A stretch of DNA of 64,000 nt, from contig CAXBMQ010000008.1 in assembly GCA_963977005.1 (NCBI GenBank), positions 137,653-201,652 of the forward strand, given 5' to 3'. The notes under the pieces were generated by a model, which saw only the letters and a list, made by a program, of their open reading frames with translations, was not told the origin of the DNA and did no database searches. The stretch is from CAXBCP01 sp963977005. GTDB lineage: Bacteria; Pseudomonadota; Alphaproteobacteria; MPNO01; UBA830. Positions 52,118-59,870 of the stretch are shown piece by piece. How positions within the stretch are numbered: position 1 is the stretch's first letter; every line of letters starts with the position of its first letter. A program made the translations under genes and the position numbers.

Positions 52118-52145
52118 AGCGCGTCCCTCCTGCGCTGCGATGAAA

Positions 52146-52163
52146 AGGGCGCCGCAACGCCCT
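52146..52163. terminator. Convergent hairpin between arsC-like and marR genes
   Basis: AGGGCG-CCGCAA-CGCCCT lies between two convergent stop codons. There is no clear T tract. Confidence 0.4.
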
Positions 52164-52181
52164 GGCCGCCGGGTGGCCGGT

Positions 52182-52646
52182 TCAGTCCCCGGCGAACTGT
52201 TCCAGACTGTCGAGTAGCTGGCGCAACTGATCGGCCTGATCGGCGGGGAGTTTTTTCAGGAAGTTCGCCTGACGCCGTCGCATCTTCTTTACGATGTCGG
52301 CGTACATCTCCGAGCCTGCTGCTGTCAGCGAGACCAGGAACGTCCGGTCGTCTTCCGGATGCGGCTGCCGGGCAACCAGTTCGCGGTCCAGCAGGCATTT
52401 CAGGGCGCGGCTGATCTGAGGCTTGTTCTGTCCGCCGATGCGATGGATTTCGGTCGGCGGTACGGCCCCGTGCGCGGCGAGTACCTTCATGACCCTCCAG
52501 TCTTTCGGCGGCAAATCGTACTCGGCGCGGACCGGCCCTTCGATCTCGTTGCCCAGCACGTCGGCGAGCGCCGTCAGGCGGTCGGGGAGCAGGGTGCGCG
52601 GATCAGTCAGGCGTGGATTTGGCTTTCTGGTCCTCGACTGGTTCAT
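52182..52646 (-). CDS. MarR-family transcriptional regulator
   Basis: A 154-residue MarR protein: the helix-turn-helix with PPTEIHRIGGQNKPQISRAL and the wing QPHPEDDRTFLVSLTAAG. The C-terminal helix is rich in lysine and glutamine. It is divergent from the glyoxalase gene, with a perfect palindrome at 52739-52758 in the gap. That arrangement fits a repressor that controls itself and the glyoxalase/hydrolase genes. Confidence 0.88.
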   Translation of the reverse strand: MNQSRTRKPNPRLTDPRTLLPDRLTALADVLGNEIEGPVRAEYDLPPKDWRVMKVLAAHGAVPPTEIHRIGGQNKPQISRALKCLLDRELVARQPHPEDDRTFLVSLTAAGSEMYADIVKKMRRRQANFLKKLPADQADQLRQLLDSLEQFAGD

Positions 52647-52738
52647 GCGGCGGGGTACCTTACAGTTTCCCGATTGGTAACATTAACCGCGGTACGGCCA
52701 AAGCGCCGTTTCATCCCCCTAAAAAAGCGCGATCCATT

Positions 52739-52758
52739 TTCGTTTCAGTTGAAACGAA
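52739..52758. promoter_or_regulatory. Perfect palindrome, probable MarR operator
   Basis: TTCGTTTCA-GT-TGAAACGAA, with 9-bp arms, lies in the 220-base divergent gap between the MarR and glyoxalase genes. Its size and symmetry match MarR-type operators. Confidence 0.65.
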
Positions 52759-52866
52759 TTTGAAAAATTGTTCTAATGCCCGGGAAAGGGCGGTATGCGG
52801 GATAACATCCCCGGTCTGCCGCCGAAACCTACAGCCTCAATACACAGCCGATACAGGGAGAACAGC

Positions 52867-53319
52867 GTGAACACGATGCCAGAAACCAAGTCCGGGGCAG
52901 ACAGTACCCCGCCCGCAGGTGCGCGAATGCTTCACACGATGGTACGGGTCCGCGATCTTGACAGGTCGCTCGACTTTTATGTCGGGATGCTCGGCATGAA
53001 GTTGCTGCGCAAAAAAGATTATCCAGACGGCGAATTCACCCTCGCATTCGTCGGATATGCCGACGAGGCGGGCGGCACCGTCATCGAACTCACACACAAC
53101 TGGGGCTCCGAGCCATATGACCTCGGCAACGGCTACGGACACATCGCTATCGGCGTCGATGATATCTACGCCACCTGCGCAGCGCTGGAAAAGGCGGGTG
53201 CGAAGATCGTCCGACCGGCCGGTCCGATGAAAGCCGACCCGGCGATCGTGATCGCCTTCGTCGAGGACCCCGACGGCTACAAAGTGGAACTCATCGCCAC
53301 CGACTCGATCGGCCGATAG
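52867..53319 (+). CDS. Glyoxalase I-like protein (lactoylglutathione lyase type)
   Basis: A 150-residue vicinal-oxygen-chelate protein: MLHTMVRVRDLDRSLDFYVG, MKLLRKKDYPDGEFTLAF, VIELTHNWG, GYGHIAIGVDDI and GYKVELI. The two His and two Glu of the glyoxalase I metal site are all present. It converts the methylglyoxal-glutathione hemithioacetal to lactoylglutathione, or acts on a related substrate. GTG 52867 is the likely start, with AGGGAG upstream. The gene is under the divergent MarR. Confidence 0.85.
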   Translation: MNTMPETKSGADSTPPAGARMLHTMVRVRDLDRSLDFYVGMLGMKLLRKKDYPDGEFTLAFVGYADEAGGTVIELTHNWGSEPYDLGNGYGHIAIGVDDIYATCAALEKAGAKIVRPAGPMKADPAIVIAFVEDPDGYKVELIATDSIGR

Positions 53320-53417
53320 CCATAAGCCCCCCGTCCGCGGCATCGCGTATTGCGCCCCGGCGCCCGCCTTCGCGACCGGCCGCGGCGACGTCTCTCTAAC
53401 AGGAAGTAATAAAGCCC

Positions 53418-54263
53418 ATGTCTGATTCTTCGATCCAGATCGACCACCGTACTATGACAGTCAACAACATCCGCCTGCATTACATGATTGCGGGCAGCGG
53501 CGACCCCGTGTTTCTGCTGCATGGCTGGCCGCTGTCGGCGGAGATGTGGCGTCCGGTGATGTCGGCGCTCGCCGGTTCGAAGACCGTCATTGCGCCCGAC
53601 CTGCGCGGCGCCGGATATTCGGACAAGCCGGCCTCCGGATACGACAAGGTCACCATGTCCGACGATATCCATGCCCTTGCCGAAGGCCTCGGCTTCAATC
53701 GCTATTCGGTCGTCGGCTACGACATCGGCGGGATGGTGGCCTATCCGCTCGCGGCGCGGCACCGCGACGCGGTCGACCGGCTCGTCATCGTCGATGTGCC
53801 GCTTCCCGGCATCGAGCCCTGGGACCGCATGCAGGGGGCGCCGGCGCTCTGGCATTTCGGATTCCACGCCCAGCGCGATGTTGCCGAGGCGCTGATCTCC
53901 GGTCGCGAACGGATGTATGTCGAGACCTTTATCCGTGCCCGCGCCTTCGATCCCGGAGCGATATCGGACGCTGAAATCGACACTTACGCCGCGATGATGG
54001 CCGCGCCGGGCTGCCTGCGCGGCGGCCTTGAAACCTACAGGACCTTCGCCCAGGACGCCGAGGCCAACAAGGCGCTTGCCGAAAAGAAGCTCGATATCCC
54101 GGTACTCGGCATCGGTGGCGACCGGCTCGGGCCGGTGCTGCAGGGCATCATGGGCGCGATTGCGGAGAACGGCTCCGCGGTCACGCTGGAGAATTGTGGT
54201 CACTGGGTGGTGGCTGAACAGACCAACGCGTTCATCGGGACGTTGGCCGACTTTCTCGCCTGA
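53418..54263 (+). CDS. Alpha/beta hydrolase (epoxide hydrolase/haloalkanoate dehalogenase branch)
   Basis: A 281-residue alpha/beta hydrolase with Asp as nucleophile (VVGYDIGGMVAYPLAARH), the oxyanion loop FLLHGWPLSAEMW, DLRGAGYSDKP, and the C-terminal histidine in LENCGHWVVAEQT. An Asp nucleophile is typical of epoxide hydrolases and haloacetate dehalogenases. It lies about 100 bases after the glyoxalase gene and may share its regulation. Substrate unknown. Confidence 0.85.
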   Translation: MSDSSIQIDHRTMTVNNIRLHYMIAGSGDPVFLLHGWPLSAEMWRPVMSALAGSKTVIAPDLRGAGYSDKPASGYDKVTMSDDIHALAEGLGFNRYSVVGYDIGGMVAYPLAARHRDAVDRLVIVDVPLPGIEPWDRMQGAPALWHFGFHAQRDVAEALISGRERMYVETFIRARAFDPGAISDAEIDTYAAMMAAPGCLRGGLETYRTFAQDAEANKALAEKKLDIPVLGIGGDRLGPVLQGIMGAIAENGSAVTLENCGHWVVAEQTNAFIGTLADFLA

Positions 54264-54280
54264 CCGGCTTTGCTGCAGGG

Positions 54281-54311
54281 TGCCGCCGGCCGGGGTCACC
54301 GGTCGGCGGCA
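54281..54311 (+). terminator. Intrinsic terminator
   Basis: TGCCGCCGGCCGG-GGTCA-CCGGTCGGCGGCA is a 13-bp stem with one G-T pair, followed by TTTGTTT on the plus strand, just after the hydrolase stop codon and before the convergent ThDP-enzyme stop. Confidence 0.75.
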
Positions 54312-54333
54312 TTTGTTTACGGCAGCGGGGAGA

Positions 54334-56160
54334 CTAGGAAACCGTCCCCAGCGTTGTCGTCACGTCGATTACCGCGACATTACCCTTTTCGACCTCTGCC
54401 ACCGCTTCCTTAAGAATCGCGGCGAATTCGTCCGGCGTGCCCGCCGGGCCTTTCGCCCATGCGCCGAAGCCGCGTGCGACTTCCGCGAAGTCGATAATCG
54501 GATCGCGCATCGACTGGCCGATCCAGGCATTCTCCTGCGGCCGGTTGCGGTTGTGAGCGACCTCGATCTGGTGAACCTCGTCATTGCCCCAGGTCGAGTT
54601 GTTGTTGACGATATGGAGCATCGGGATCCGGTAATGGACCGCCGACCAGATGGAGGCCGGCGCCATCAGATAGTCGCCGTCGCCGCCGATCGAGACGCAG
54701 AACCGTCCTTTGTCGCGGAGTGCCAGAGCGGCCCCGATGGCCGCCGAGGTGTTGTAGCCGACGCCGCCACCGCCATCGGCACCGAGAAAGGCGCCGGCGC
54801 CGGGGAAGTTCCAGACCACTTCGTTGAAGCTGCGGTGGTTTGCCGCCGTCAGCGTCCACGGTTTGTCCTTCACGGCCTGATAGACTTCGTGGATCATGCG
54901 CTCGACCTTGAGCGGGGACGAGTCCCAGTTCTGCTGCGCTTTTTCCAGTTGCGCGGCACGCAGTTTGGTGTGGCGTTCGGCCAGCATCTTTTTGCGCGCT
55001 TCGATCCTGTCATGGGATGAGGGGTCGCGTTCGAGTTTCTTGCGGACCGCCGCCGTCAGACGTTCGAGGCCATAGGCCGGTTCGCACAGAAGCTGCAGAT
55101 CGACCGGCGGCGTCGGGCCGCCAAAGCCGGTCCAGGAATTGTTGTCGATCGGGTTGAGCGACATGTCGATCAGCTTGGGCGGCGCTTTTTCGCGCGCTTC
55201 AAGCTGGTCCGACCGCCGCCGTACCGCGTAGGTGCCCATGACGTTGTTGACGTCGATGACGTCCAGGCAAACGACGACATCGGCCTCCAGCAGCGCATTC
55301 TTGTCGCCGGACAGGTTCTGCGGATGATCGCTCGGCCAGGAATAGACGGCGCGGTCGTTCAGCCCGCCGGCACCGGTGAGTTCGAGAAGTTCGATCAGGG
55401 GCCGGCGCATTTCCTCGTAGATCGCAAACCGTCCGCCGACAAGCACCGGGAAGTCGGCGTTGACGATCATCTCCGCGGCCTGTTCGAGCGCGTCTTCATT
55501 GGGGCCTGCGGGCGGCGGTGCGTTGTAGCGCGGGAGAGACGGATCGAATGTCTCGATGCTGTCGTCTACCGGCTGTTCCTGGATGTGGCTGTCGATGGAG
55601 ACATAGACCGGACCGAAGGGCGGCGTCGACGCGATGGTCGCGCCTTTCAGAATCGATTTGAGCGTCGTGTTCGCAGTCGGCGGCTCGTCCGTCCACTTGA
55701 CCCATTTCTTGACGATGTCCGACTGCGTGCTCGCCGTGTGGTTCCAGTCGATAAAGCGTCGCTGGTCCGGGTCGAGCGGGCCCGATCCGCCCAGATAAAC
55801 GACCGGCGCACGGTCGCACCAGGCATTATACACGCCCATGGATCCGTTCATCAGGCCGACAAGGTTGTGCAGGATACAGAGCGACGGCTTGCCGGTGGCG
55901 TTGGAATACCCGTGCGCCATCGATGCGGCGGAGAGTTCGCTGGTCGCCAGGATGATTTGCGGGTTGAGGTTCCGGTTGTGGTTCACCAGCGAATCGTGCA
56001 GGCCGCGATAGCTCGCGCCCGGCAGCAGGAACACGTATCCGAAATCCATTTTCGCCAGCAGGTCGGCGATCAGATCCGAGACGTATTCCGGCTCGGACTG
56101 GTTCGCCGGAAGGTTGACCGGGCTTTCGTGGTGCGAAAAATCTGTCGGTGTGTCGTTCAT
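54334..56160 (-). CDS. ThDP-dependent enzyme of the acetolactate synthase/benzoylformate decarboxylase superfamily
   Basis: About 608 residues. The Pyr domain has ATSELSAASMAHGYSNATGK with the glutamate that activates the cofactor. The PP domain has the ThDP/Mg motif GGDGDYLMAPASIWSAVHYR ending in HIVNNNSTWGND. The middle domain is acidic and diverged. The family makes or breaks C-C bonds next to a carbonyl, for example by decarboxylating 2-oxo acids; none of the named subgroups fits clearly. It is divergent from the SDR at 56305 and near the UbiD genes. Start may also be at 56178 or 56199; none has a good ribosome site. Confidence 0.82.
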   Translation of the reverse strand: MNDTPTDFSHHESPVNLPANQSEPEYVSDLIADLLAKMDFGYVFLLPGASYRGLHDSLVNHNRNLNPQIILATSELSAASMAHGYSNATGKPSLCILHNLVGLMNGSMGVYNAWCDRAPVVYLGGSGPLDPDQRRFIDWNHTASTQSDIVKKWVKWTDEPPTANTTLKSILKGATIASTPPFGPVYVSIDSHIQEQPVDDSIETFDPSLPRYNAPPPAGPNEDALEQAAEMIVNADFPVLVGGRFAIYEEMRRPLIELLELTGAGGLNDRAVYSWPSDHPQNLSGDKNALLEADVVVCLDVIDVNNVMGTYAVRRRSDQLEAREKAPPKLIDMSLNPIDNNSWTGFGGPTPPVDLQLLCEPAYGLERLTAAVRKKLERDPSSHDRIEARKKMLAERHTKLRAAQLEKAQQNWDSSPLKVERMIHEVYQAVKDKPWTLTAANHRSFNEVVWNFPGAGAFLGADGGGGVGYNTSAAIGAALALRDKGRFCVSIGGDGDYLMAPASIWSAVHYRIPMLHIVNNNSTWGNDEVHQIEVAHNRNRPQENAWIGQSMRDPIIDFAEVARGFGAWAKGPAGTPDEFAAILKEAVAEVEKGNVAVIDVTTTLGTVS

Positions 56161-56304
56161 AGTTTTGTCGTGTCCCATCCCTGATATAGATTGGCGCATC
56201 CAATACGACCGGCGGTGTTTTGACCAGAGGTTTTCAGAAATTCAGGTCAGGTATGCGCATACGGCATACGTGGCCCGATTTCACAGAGACAGAAGGGGAA
56301 GTGC

Positions 56305-57066
56305 GTGTCTTTATCGCTTGAAGGAAAAGTAGCCCTGATCACCGGGGCGGGCAGTGGCATCGGTCGCGCACATGCCATCCTCATGGCCGAACGTGGCGCC
56401 GATGTGATCATCAACGACGTTACGGCAGACGGTCTGCAGGAAACGGCGGCGACGGCGGAAAAAAGCGGCGGCCGGGTGGAGATGATGCTCTACGACGTCA
56501 GCGAAGTCACCGGCATGGCGCGGCGCATCCATGCGGCGGAGGCGAAATTCGGCCATATCGACATTCTCGTCAACAACGCCGGGGTCAGCGGTCAGCGACT
56601 GAATTTCGGCGATATCGACGAGGCAACCTACGACCGGATGGTCGATATCAATCTCAAGGGGACATTCTTCGCAACGCAGGCGGTGGTGCCCGGCATGAAG
56701 GAACGGCGCTACGGCAAGATCGTGAACACGTCGTCGATGTATGCGCTCGGCGGCAATCATGTCGCCGCCCATTATTCGGCGGCGAAATCGGCGATCTCGG
56801 GTCTGACCAATTCGCTTGCCCGGGAACTGGCGGAATGGAACATCATGGTCAACGCCGTCGCCCCCGGATTCGTGCTGACAGGCATGACATCCGCCGGCCG
56901 CGACGAGGCTGCGGTCGTCGCGCGCACCGAACGAATTCCGCTCGGCCGCATGGCCGACCCGCTGGACATCGCGCAGACGGTGGCATTCCTTGCATCCGAC
57001 GAGGCCGATTTCATTACCGGTCAGGTGATCAGTCCGAATGGCGGCGAGCGCATCGTCGGGATTTAG
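56305..57066 (+). CDS. Short-chain dehydrogenase/reductase (FabG-like)
   Basis: A 253-residue SDR starting with GTG: TGAGSGIGRAHAILMAERGA, NNAGVSGQRLN, a serine in NTSSMYALGG and YSAAKSAISGLT. The acidic IINDVTADG suggests NAD(H). It lies between the ThDP enzyme (divergent) and a convergent LysR gene, with the stop codons overlapping. It could process a product of the ThDP or UbiD enzymes, an inference from context. Confidence 0.87.
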   Translation: MSLSLEGKVALITGAGSGIGRAHAILMAERGADVIINDVTADGLQETAATAEKSGGRVEMMLYDVSEVTGMARRIHAAEAKFGHIDILVNNAGVSGQRLNFGDIDEATYDRMVDINLKGTFFATQAVVPGMKERRYGKIVNTSSMYALGGNHVAAHYSAAKSAISGLTNSLARELAEWNIMVNAVAPGFVLTGMTSAGRDEAAVVARTERIPLGRMADPLDIAQTVAFLASDEADFITGQVISPNGGERIVGI

Positions 57067-57971
57067 ACTCCGAAAGCGCCTTCCTCGGCCAGCGCCCGGA
57101 ATTCTTCGCGAACAAGGTCGGCGATGGCGTTGGCGGCGCTCGTGGATGGCCGATCTGTGCGCCACATGAAGGTGCGCGTCATCTCGAATCCATCGAACTC
57201 GACGGCAACGAGTTCGCCGTTCTGGACCTCTTTGAAAATCGATGAATAGGGCATCATCGCGTAGCCCAGGCCACGTCCGACGAAATCCTTGATGACGTCC
57301 GGGCTTGCGGCTTCGAAGCGGACGTTCACGGTGACGTTTTGAGCGGCTGCGGCCTTTTCCAGTTGCGCGCGCCCACCTGACGGACGCGAGAACAGGACCA
57401 TTGGCCGGTCGACGAGATCCAGCGCCGTGCATCGGCCCGCCGGCAGGTCGGCGTGCCGGGGCGAGCCGACAAGGTAGACTTTTTCCGTGACCAGAGCCTC
57501 GTTGCTCAGGTAGTCGCGGTGTTCAGGATCCACCATGATCGCGAGGTCGATCGTGCCGGTATCCATGCTCTCGAGGAGGAAATAGGAAGCGCCTTCGGTG
57601 ATCCGGAGGTCAATGTCCGGGTAGCGCCGGCTTGCCGCCTCCGCCAGCCGGGCATAGAGCAGCCGGCTGGTGGTCGAGGAGGCGCCAAGCGTTACCGTGC
57701 CGCGCGGGCTTGCCTGTGTCGTGGTCAGTTCCGCACGGGTTTCCTCAACGTCGCGCAAAATGGCATCGGCCCGGGTTTTGAGCCGTTCTCCATCGGGCGT
57801 CAGGCGGATGCCGCGCGCATGACGTTCCATCAGCAGGACGCCAAGCTCGTCTTCCAGTGCCCGGATATGGCGACTTAAGGCCGACTGGGCGACATTTGCG
57901 CGCGCTGCGGCCTCGCGGAACGATCCGCTTTCGGCGACGCGCGAAAAGTACCGAAGCTGACGCAAATCCAT
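57063..57971 (-). CDS. LysR-family transcriptional regulator
   Basis: A 302-residue LTTR: FREAAARANVAQSALSRHIR within the DNA-binding domain, then an effector domain from PRGTVTLGASSTTSRLLYAR. The sequence EDELGVLLMERHARGIRLT is typical. It is divergent from the UbiD gene at 58156, the standard place for a LysR that activates its neighbour. Confidence 0.9.
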   Translation of the reverse strand: MDLRQLRYFSRVAESGSFREAAARANVAQSALSRHIRALEDELGVLLMERHARGIRLTPDGERLKTRADAILRDVEETRAELTTTQASPRGTVTLGASSTTSRLLYARLAEAASRRYPDIDLRITEGASYFLLESMDTGTIDLAIMVDPEHRDYLSNEALVTEKVYLVGSPRHADLPAGRCTALDLVDRPMVLFSRPSGGRAQLEKAAAAQNVTVNVRFEAASPDVIKDFVGRGLGYAMMPYSSIFKEVQNGELVAVEFDGFEMTRTFMWRTDRPSTSAANAIADLVREEFRALAEEGAFGV

Positions 57972-58021
57972 CGGGAACCTTTATCGATCTCAATTCAAGA
58001 TCACTAGTATCGCGATATGGT

Positions 58022-58034
58022 ATTTGTGGCAAAT
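58022..58034. promoter_or_regulatory. Small palindrome in the lysR/ubiD gap
   Basis: ATTTG-TGG-CAAAT lies in the 184-base divergent gap, with a TATCGCGATA palindrome just upstream (58008-58017). Either could be part of a LysR site; the match to a T-N11-A box is loose. Confidence 0.35.
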
Positions 58035-58155
58035 GGCCCGCTTGGTTAGTTTGCTAATCAATAACAGAGGATGAGCCGGGAAACGGCCTCCAGCAACGGT
58101 TGGGCTGCACGGATATCGTGCCTCACCGCGATTGTGGGAAGAGGAAATCAGGCCA

Positions 58156-59655
58156 ATGGCCGACGGCTCGGGAACAGTAGCAACTGGCGGACCGCATCCT
58201 GCGATGCGGAACGAGCGGCATATTCCCTATACGAACTTGCGCGACTGGCTGGAAGAGGCCGAGAAACTCGGCGAGGTCAGATATGTCGAAGGGGCGAGCT
58301 GGGAACGTGATATCGGCATGGCCACCGAAGTTGTTCAGCATAATGAAAAAGCACCCTGTGTGGTGTTCAGCGACGTGCCCGGAACGCTTGAGGGGTCGCG
58401 CCTGCTGGTGAATTTCTTTGCCGGCAAACGCATGAACATGACGTTGGGTTTTCCCTCGGAGATGTCCAAGATCGAACTGAGCGACGCGTTCCGTACCGGC
58501 TATGTTGAGAACATGCCGGAAATTCCACACGTGATTGTCGATGACGGCCCGATCTTTGAGAACGTCATGGAAGACGACGATATCGACGTCGCCGCTTTCC
58601 CGGCGCCGCTGTGGCACGAGGACGATGGCGGGCGTTACATCGGCACGGGATCCTATAACGTCACCCGCGACCCTGACAGCGGCTGGATCAATGTCGGCAC
58701 TTACCGCGTGATGATCCACAGCAAGAACGAGGTCGGATTCTACATATCGCCCGGCAAGCACGGTCGCATTCACCGCGACAAGTATGCCGAACTGGGCGAA
58801 CCGATGCCGACGGTCATTGTCGCCGGCGGCGATCCGATGACGTTCCTGATGGGGACCTCGGACATCCCGTCCGGTACCTGCGAATATGACGTGATCGGCG
58901 GGTTCCGGGGCGAGGCGATGAAACTCGTCGAGGGGCGGCATACCGGGTTGCCGTTTCCGGCGGACGCCGAGATCGTCATCGAAGGGTTCGTCCACATGGA
59001 CGACAAAAGACCGGAAGGACCGTTCGGCGAATGGACCGGCTATTACGGCTCGCAGATGCGCGCGGAGCCGGTCATGGAAATCAAGGCGATCTATTATCGG
59101 AACAAGCCGATCCTGTTCGGGTGCCCGCCGCAGCGGCCGCCGGACGAAGTGGCGCGTTTCCGCTCGATCACCCGATCGGCAATGCTGAAGGAAAATATAA
59201 AGGCGGCGGGTGTGCCCGACGTGCAGGATGCCTGGCTTCATGAAGTCGGCACGGCGCGGATGCTGATGGGGGTCTCGATCAAGCAACGCTACCACGGGCA
59301 TTCGAAGCAGGCGGGCCATATCGCCTGTCAGTGTCAGGTCGGCGCCTATGCGGGCAAATACGTGATCGTCACTGACGAGGATATCGATGTATCGAACCTC
59401 GAAGAGCTTGTCTGGGCAATGCTCACGCGCTCCGAGCCGTCTGAATCGATCGACATCATCCGCGGCGCGTGGTCGACCCATCTCGACCCGCGTATTTCGC
59501 CCGAAGACAAGTCAAAAGGAAATCTGACGAACAGCCGCGCGATTATCGACGCCTGCAGGCCGTTCCACTGGAAAGACGAGTTCCCGAAGGTCAACGCACC
59601 GTCGTTGGAACTCGCCAAGGAATCCCGCGAGAAGTGGGGATATCTCTGTGACTAG
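58156..59655 (+). CDS. UbiD-family prenylated-FMN decarboxylase (first copy)
   Basis: A 499-residue UbiD-family enzyme. The family signatures are in place: VNVGTYRVMI-type motif (INVGTYRVMIHSKNEVG), EGPFGEWTGYYG, YRNKPILFGCPPQRPPDE and VSIKQRYHGHSKQAG. Such enzymes decarboxylate (or carboxylate) aromatic or unsaturated acids using prenylated FMN, made by UbiX. ATG 58156 is the start, after a purine-rich stretch. It is followed by a second UbiD gene. No ubiX is in the window, so the cofactor must come from elsewhere in the genome. Confidence 0.9.
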   Translation: MADGSGTVATGGPHPAMRNERHIPYTNLRDWLEEAEKLGEVRYVEGASWERDIGMATEVVQHNEKAPCVVFSDVPGTLEGSRLLVNFFAGKRMNMTLGFPSEMSKIELSDAFRTGYVENMPEIPHVIVDDGPIFENVMEDDDIDVAAFPAPLWHEDDGGRYIGTGSYNVTRDPDSGWINVGTYRVMIHSKNEVGFYISPGKHGRIHRDKYAELGEPMPTVIVAGGDPMTFLMGTSDIPSGTCEYDVIGGFRGEAMKLVEGRHTGLPFPADAEIVIEGFVHMDDKRPEGPFGEWTGYYGSQMRAEPVMEIKAIYYRNKPILFGCPPQRPPDEVARFRSITRSAMLKENIKAAGVPDVQDAWLHEVGTARMLMGVSIKQRYHGHSKQAGHIACQCQVGAYAGKYVIVTDEDIDVSNLEELVWAMLTRSEPSESIDIIRGAWSTHLDPRISPEDKSKGNLTNSRAIIDACRPFHWKDEFPKVNAPSLELAKESREKWGYLCD

Positions 59656-59870
59656 AATAATAACAATAGTCCGGAGCAACGACCGTCGTCACGGGGGCCG
59701 GTTTCGATCGGTCCACGATACGATCAACAGCAATAACAACGAGCGATAATAACAATAAGAATGATACAATAATAAGAAACGAGATACAGACTGGGGGGCG
59801 GCGCAAAACTTTTTGCGCCGTCTCGTTTATCTGCTATCCGGGTACGGCAATCCAACAGGAGAATTGAGAC
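59656..59870. other. A-rich, T-poor spacer with a terminal hairpin between the two ubiD genes
   Basis: From about 59726 to 59790 the plus strand is unusually rich in A with scattered C/G and few T, made of loosely repeated ATAACAA-like units. A perfect hairpin at 59799-59820 follows. No gene is supported. Confidence 0.6.
59799..59820. promoter_or_regulatory. Perfect 10-bp hairpin before the second ubiD
   Basis: CGGCGCAAAA-CT-TTTTGCGCCG lies about 50 bases before the start codon of the second UbiD. The A-then-T arms make it usable as a bidirectional weak terminator, an attenuator or a protein-binding site. Confidence 0.55.
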
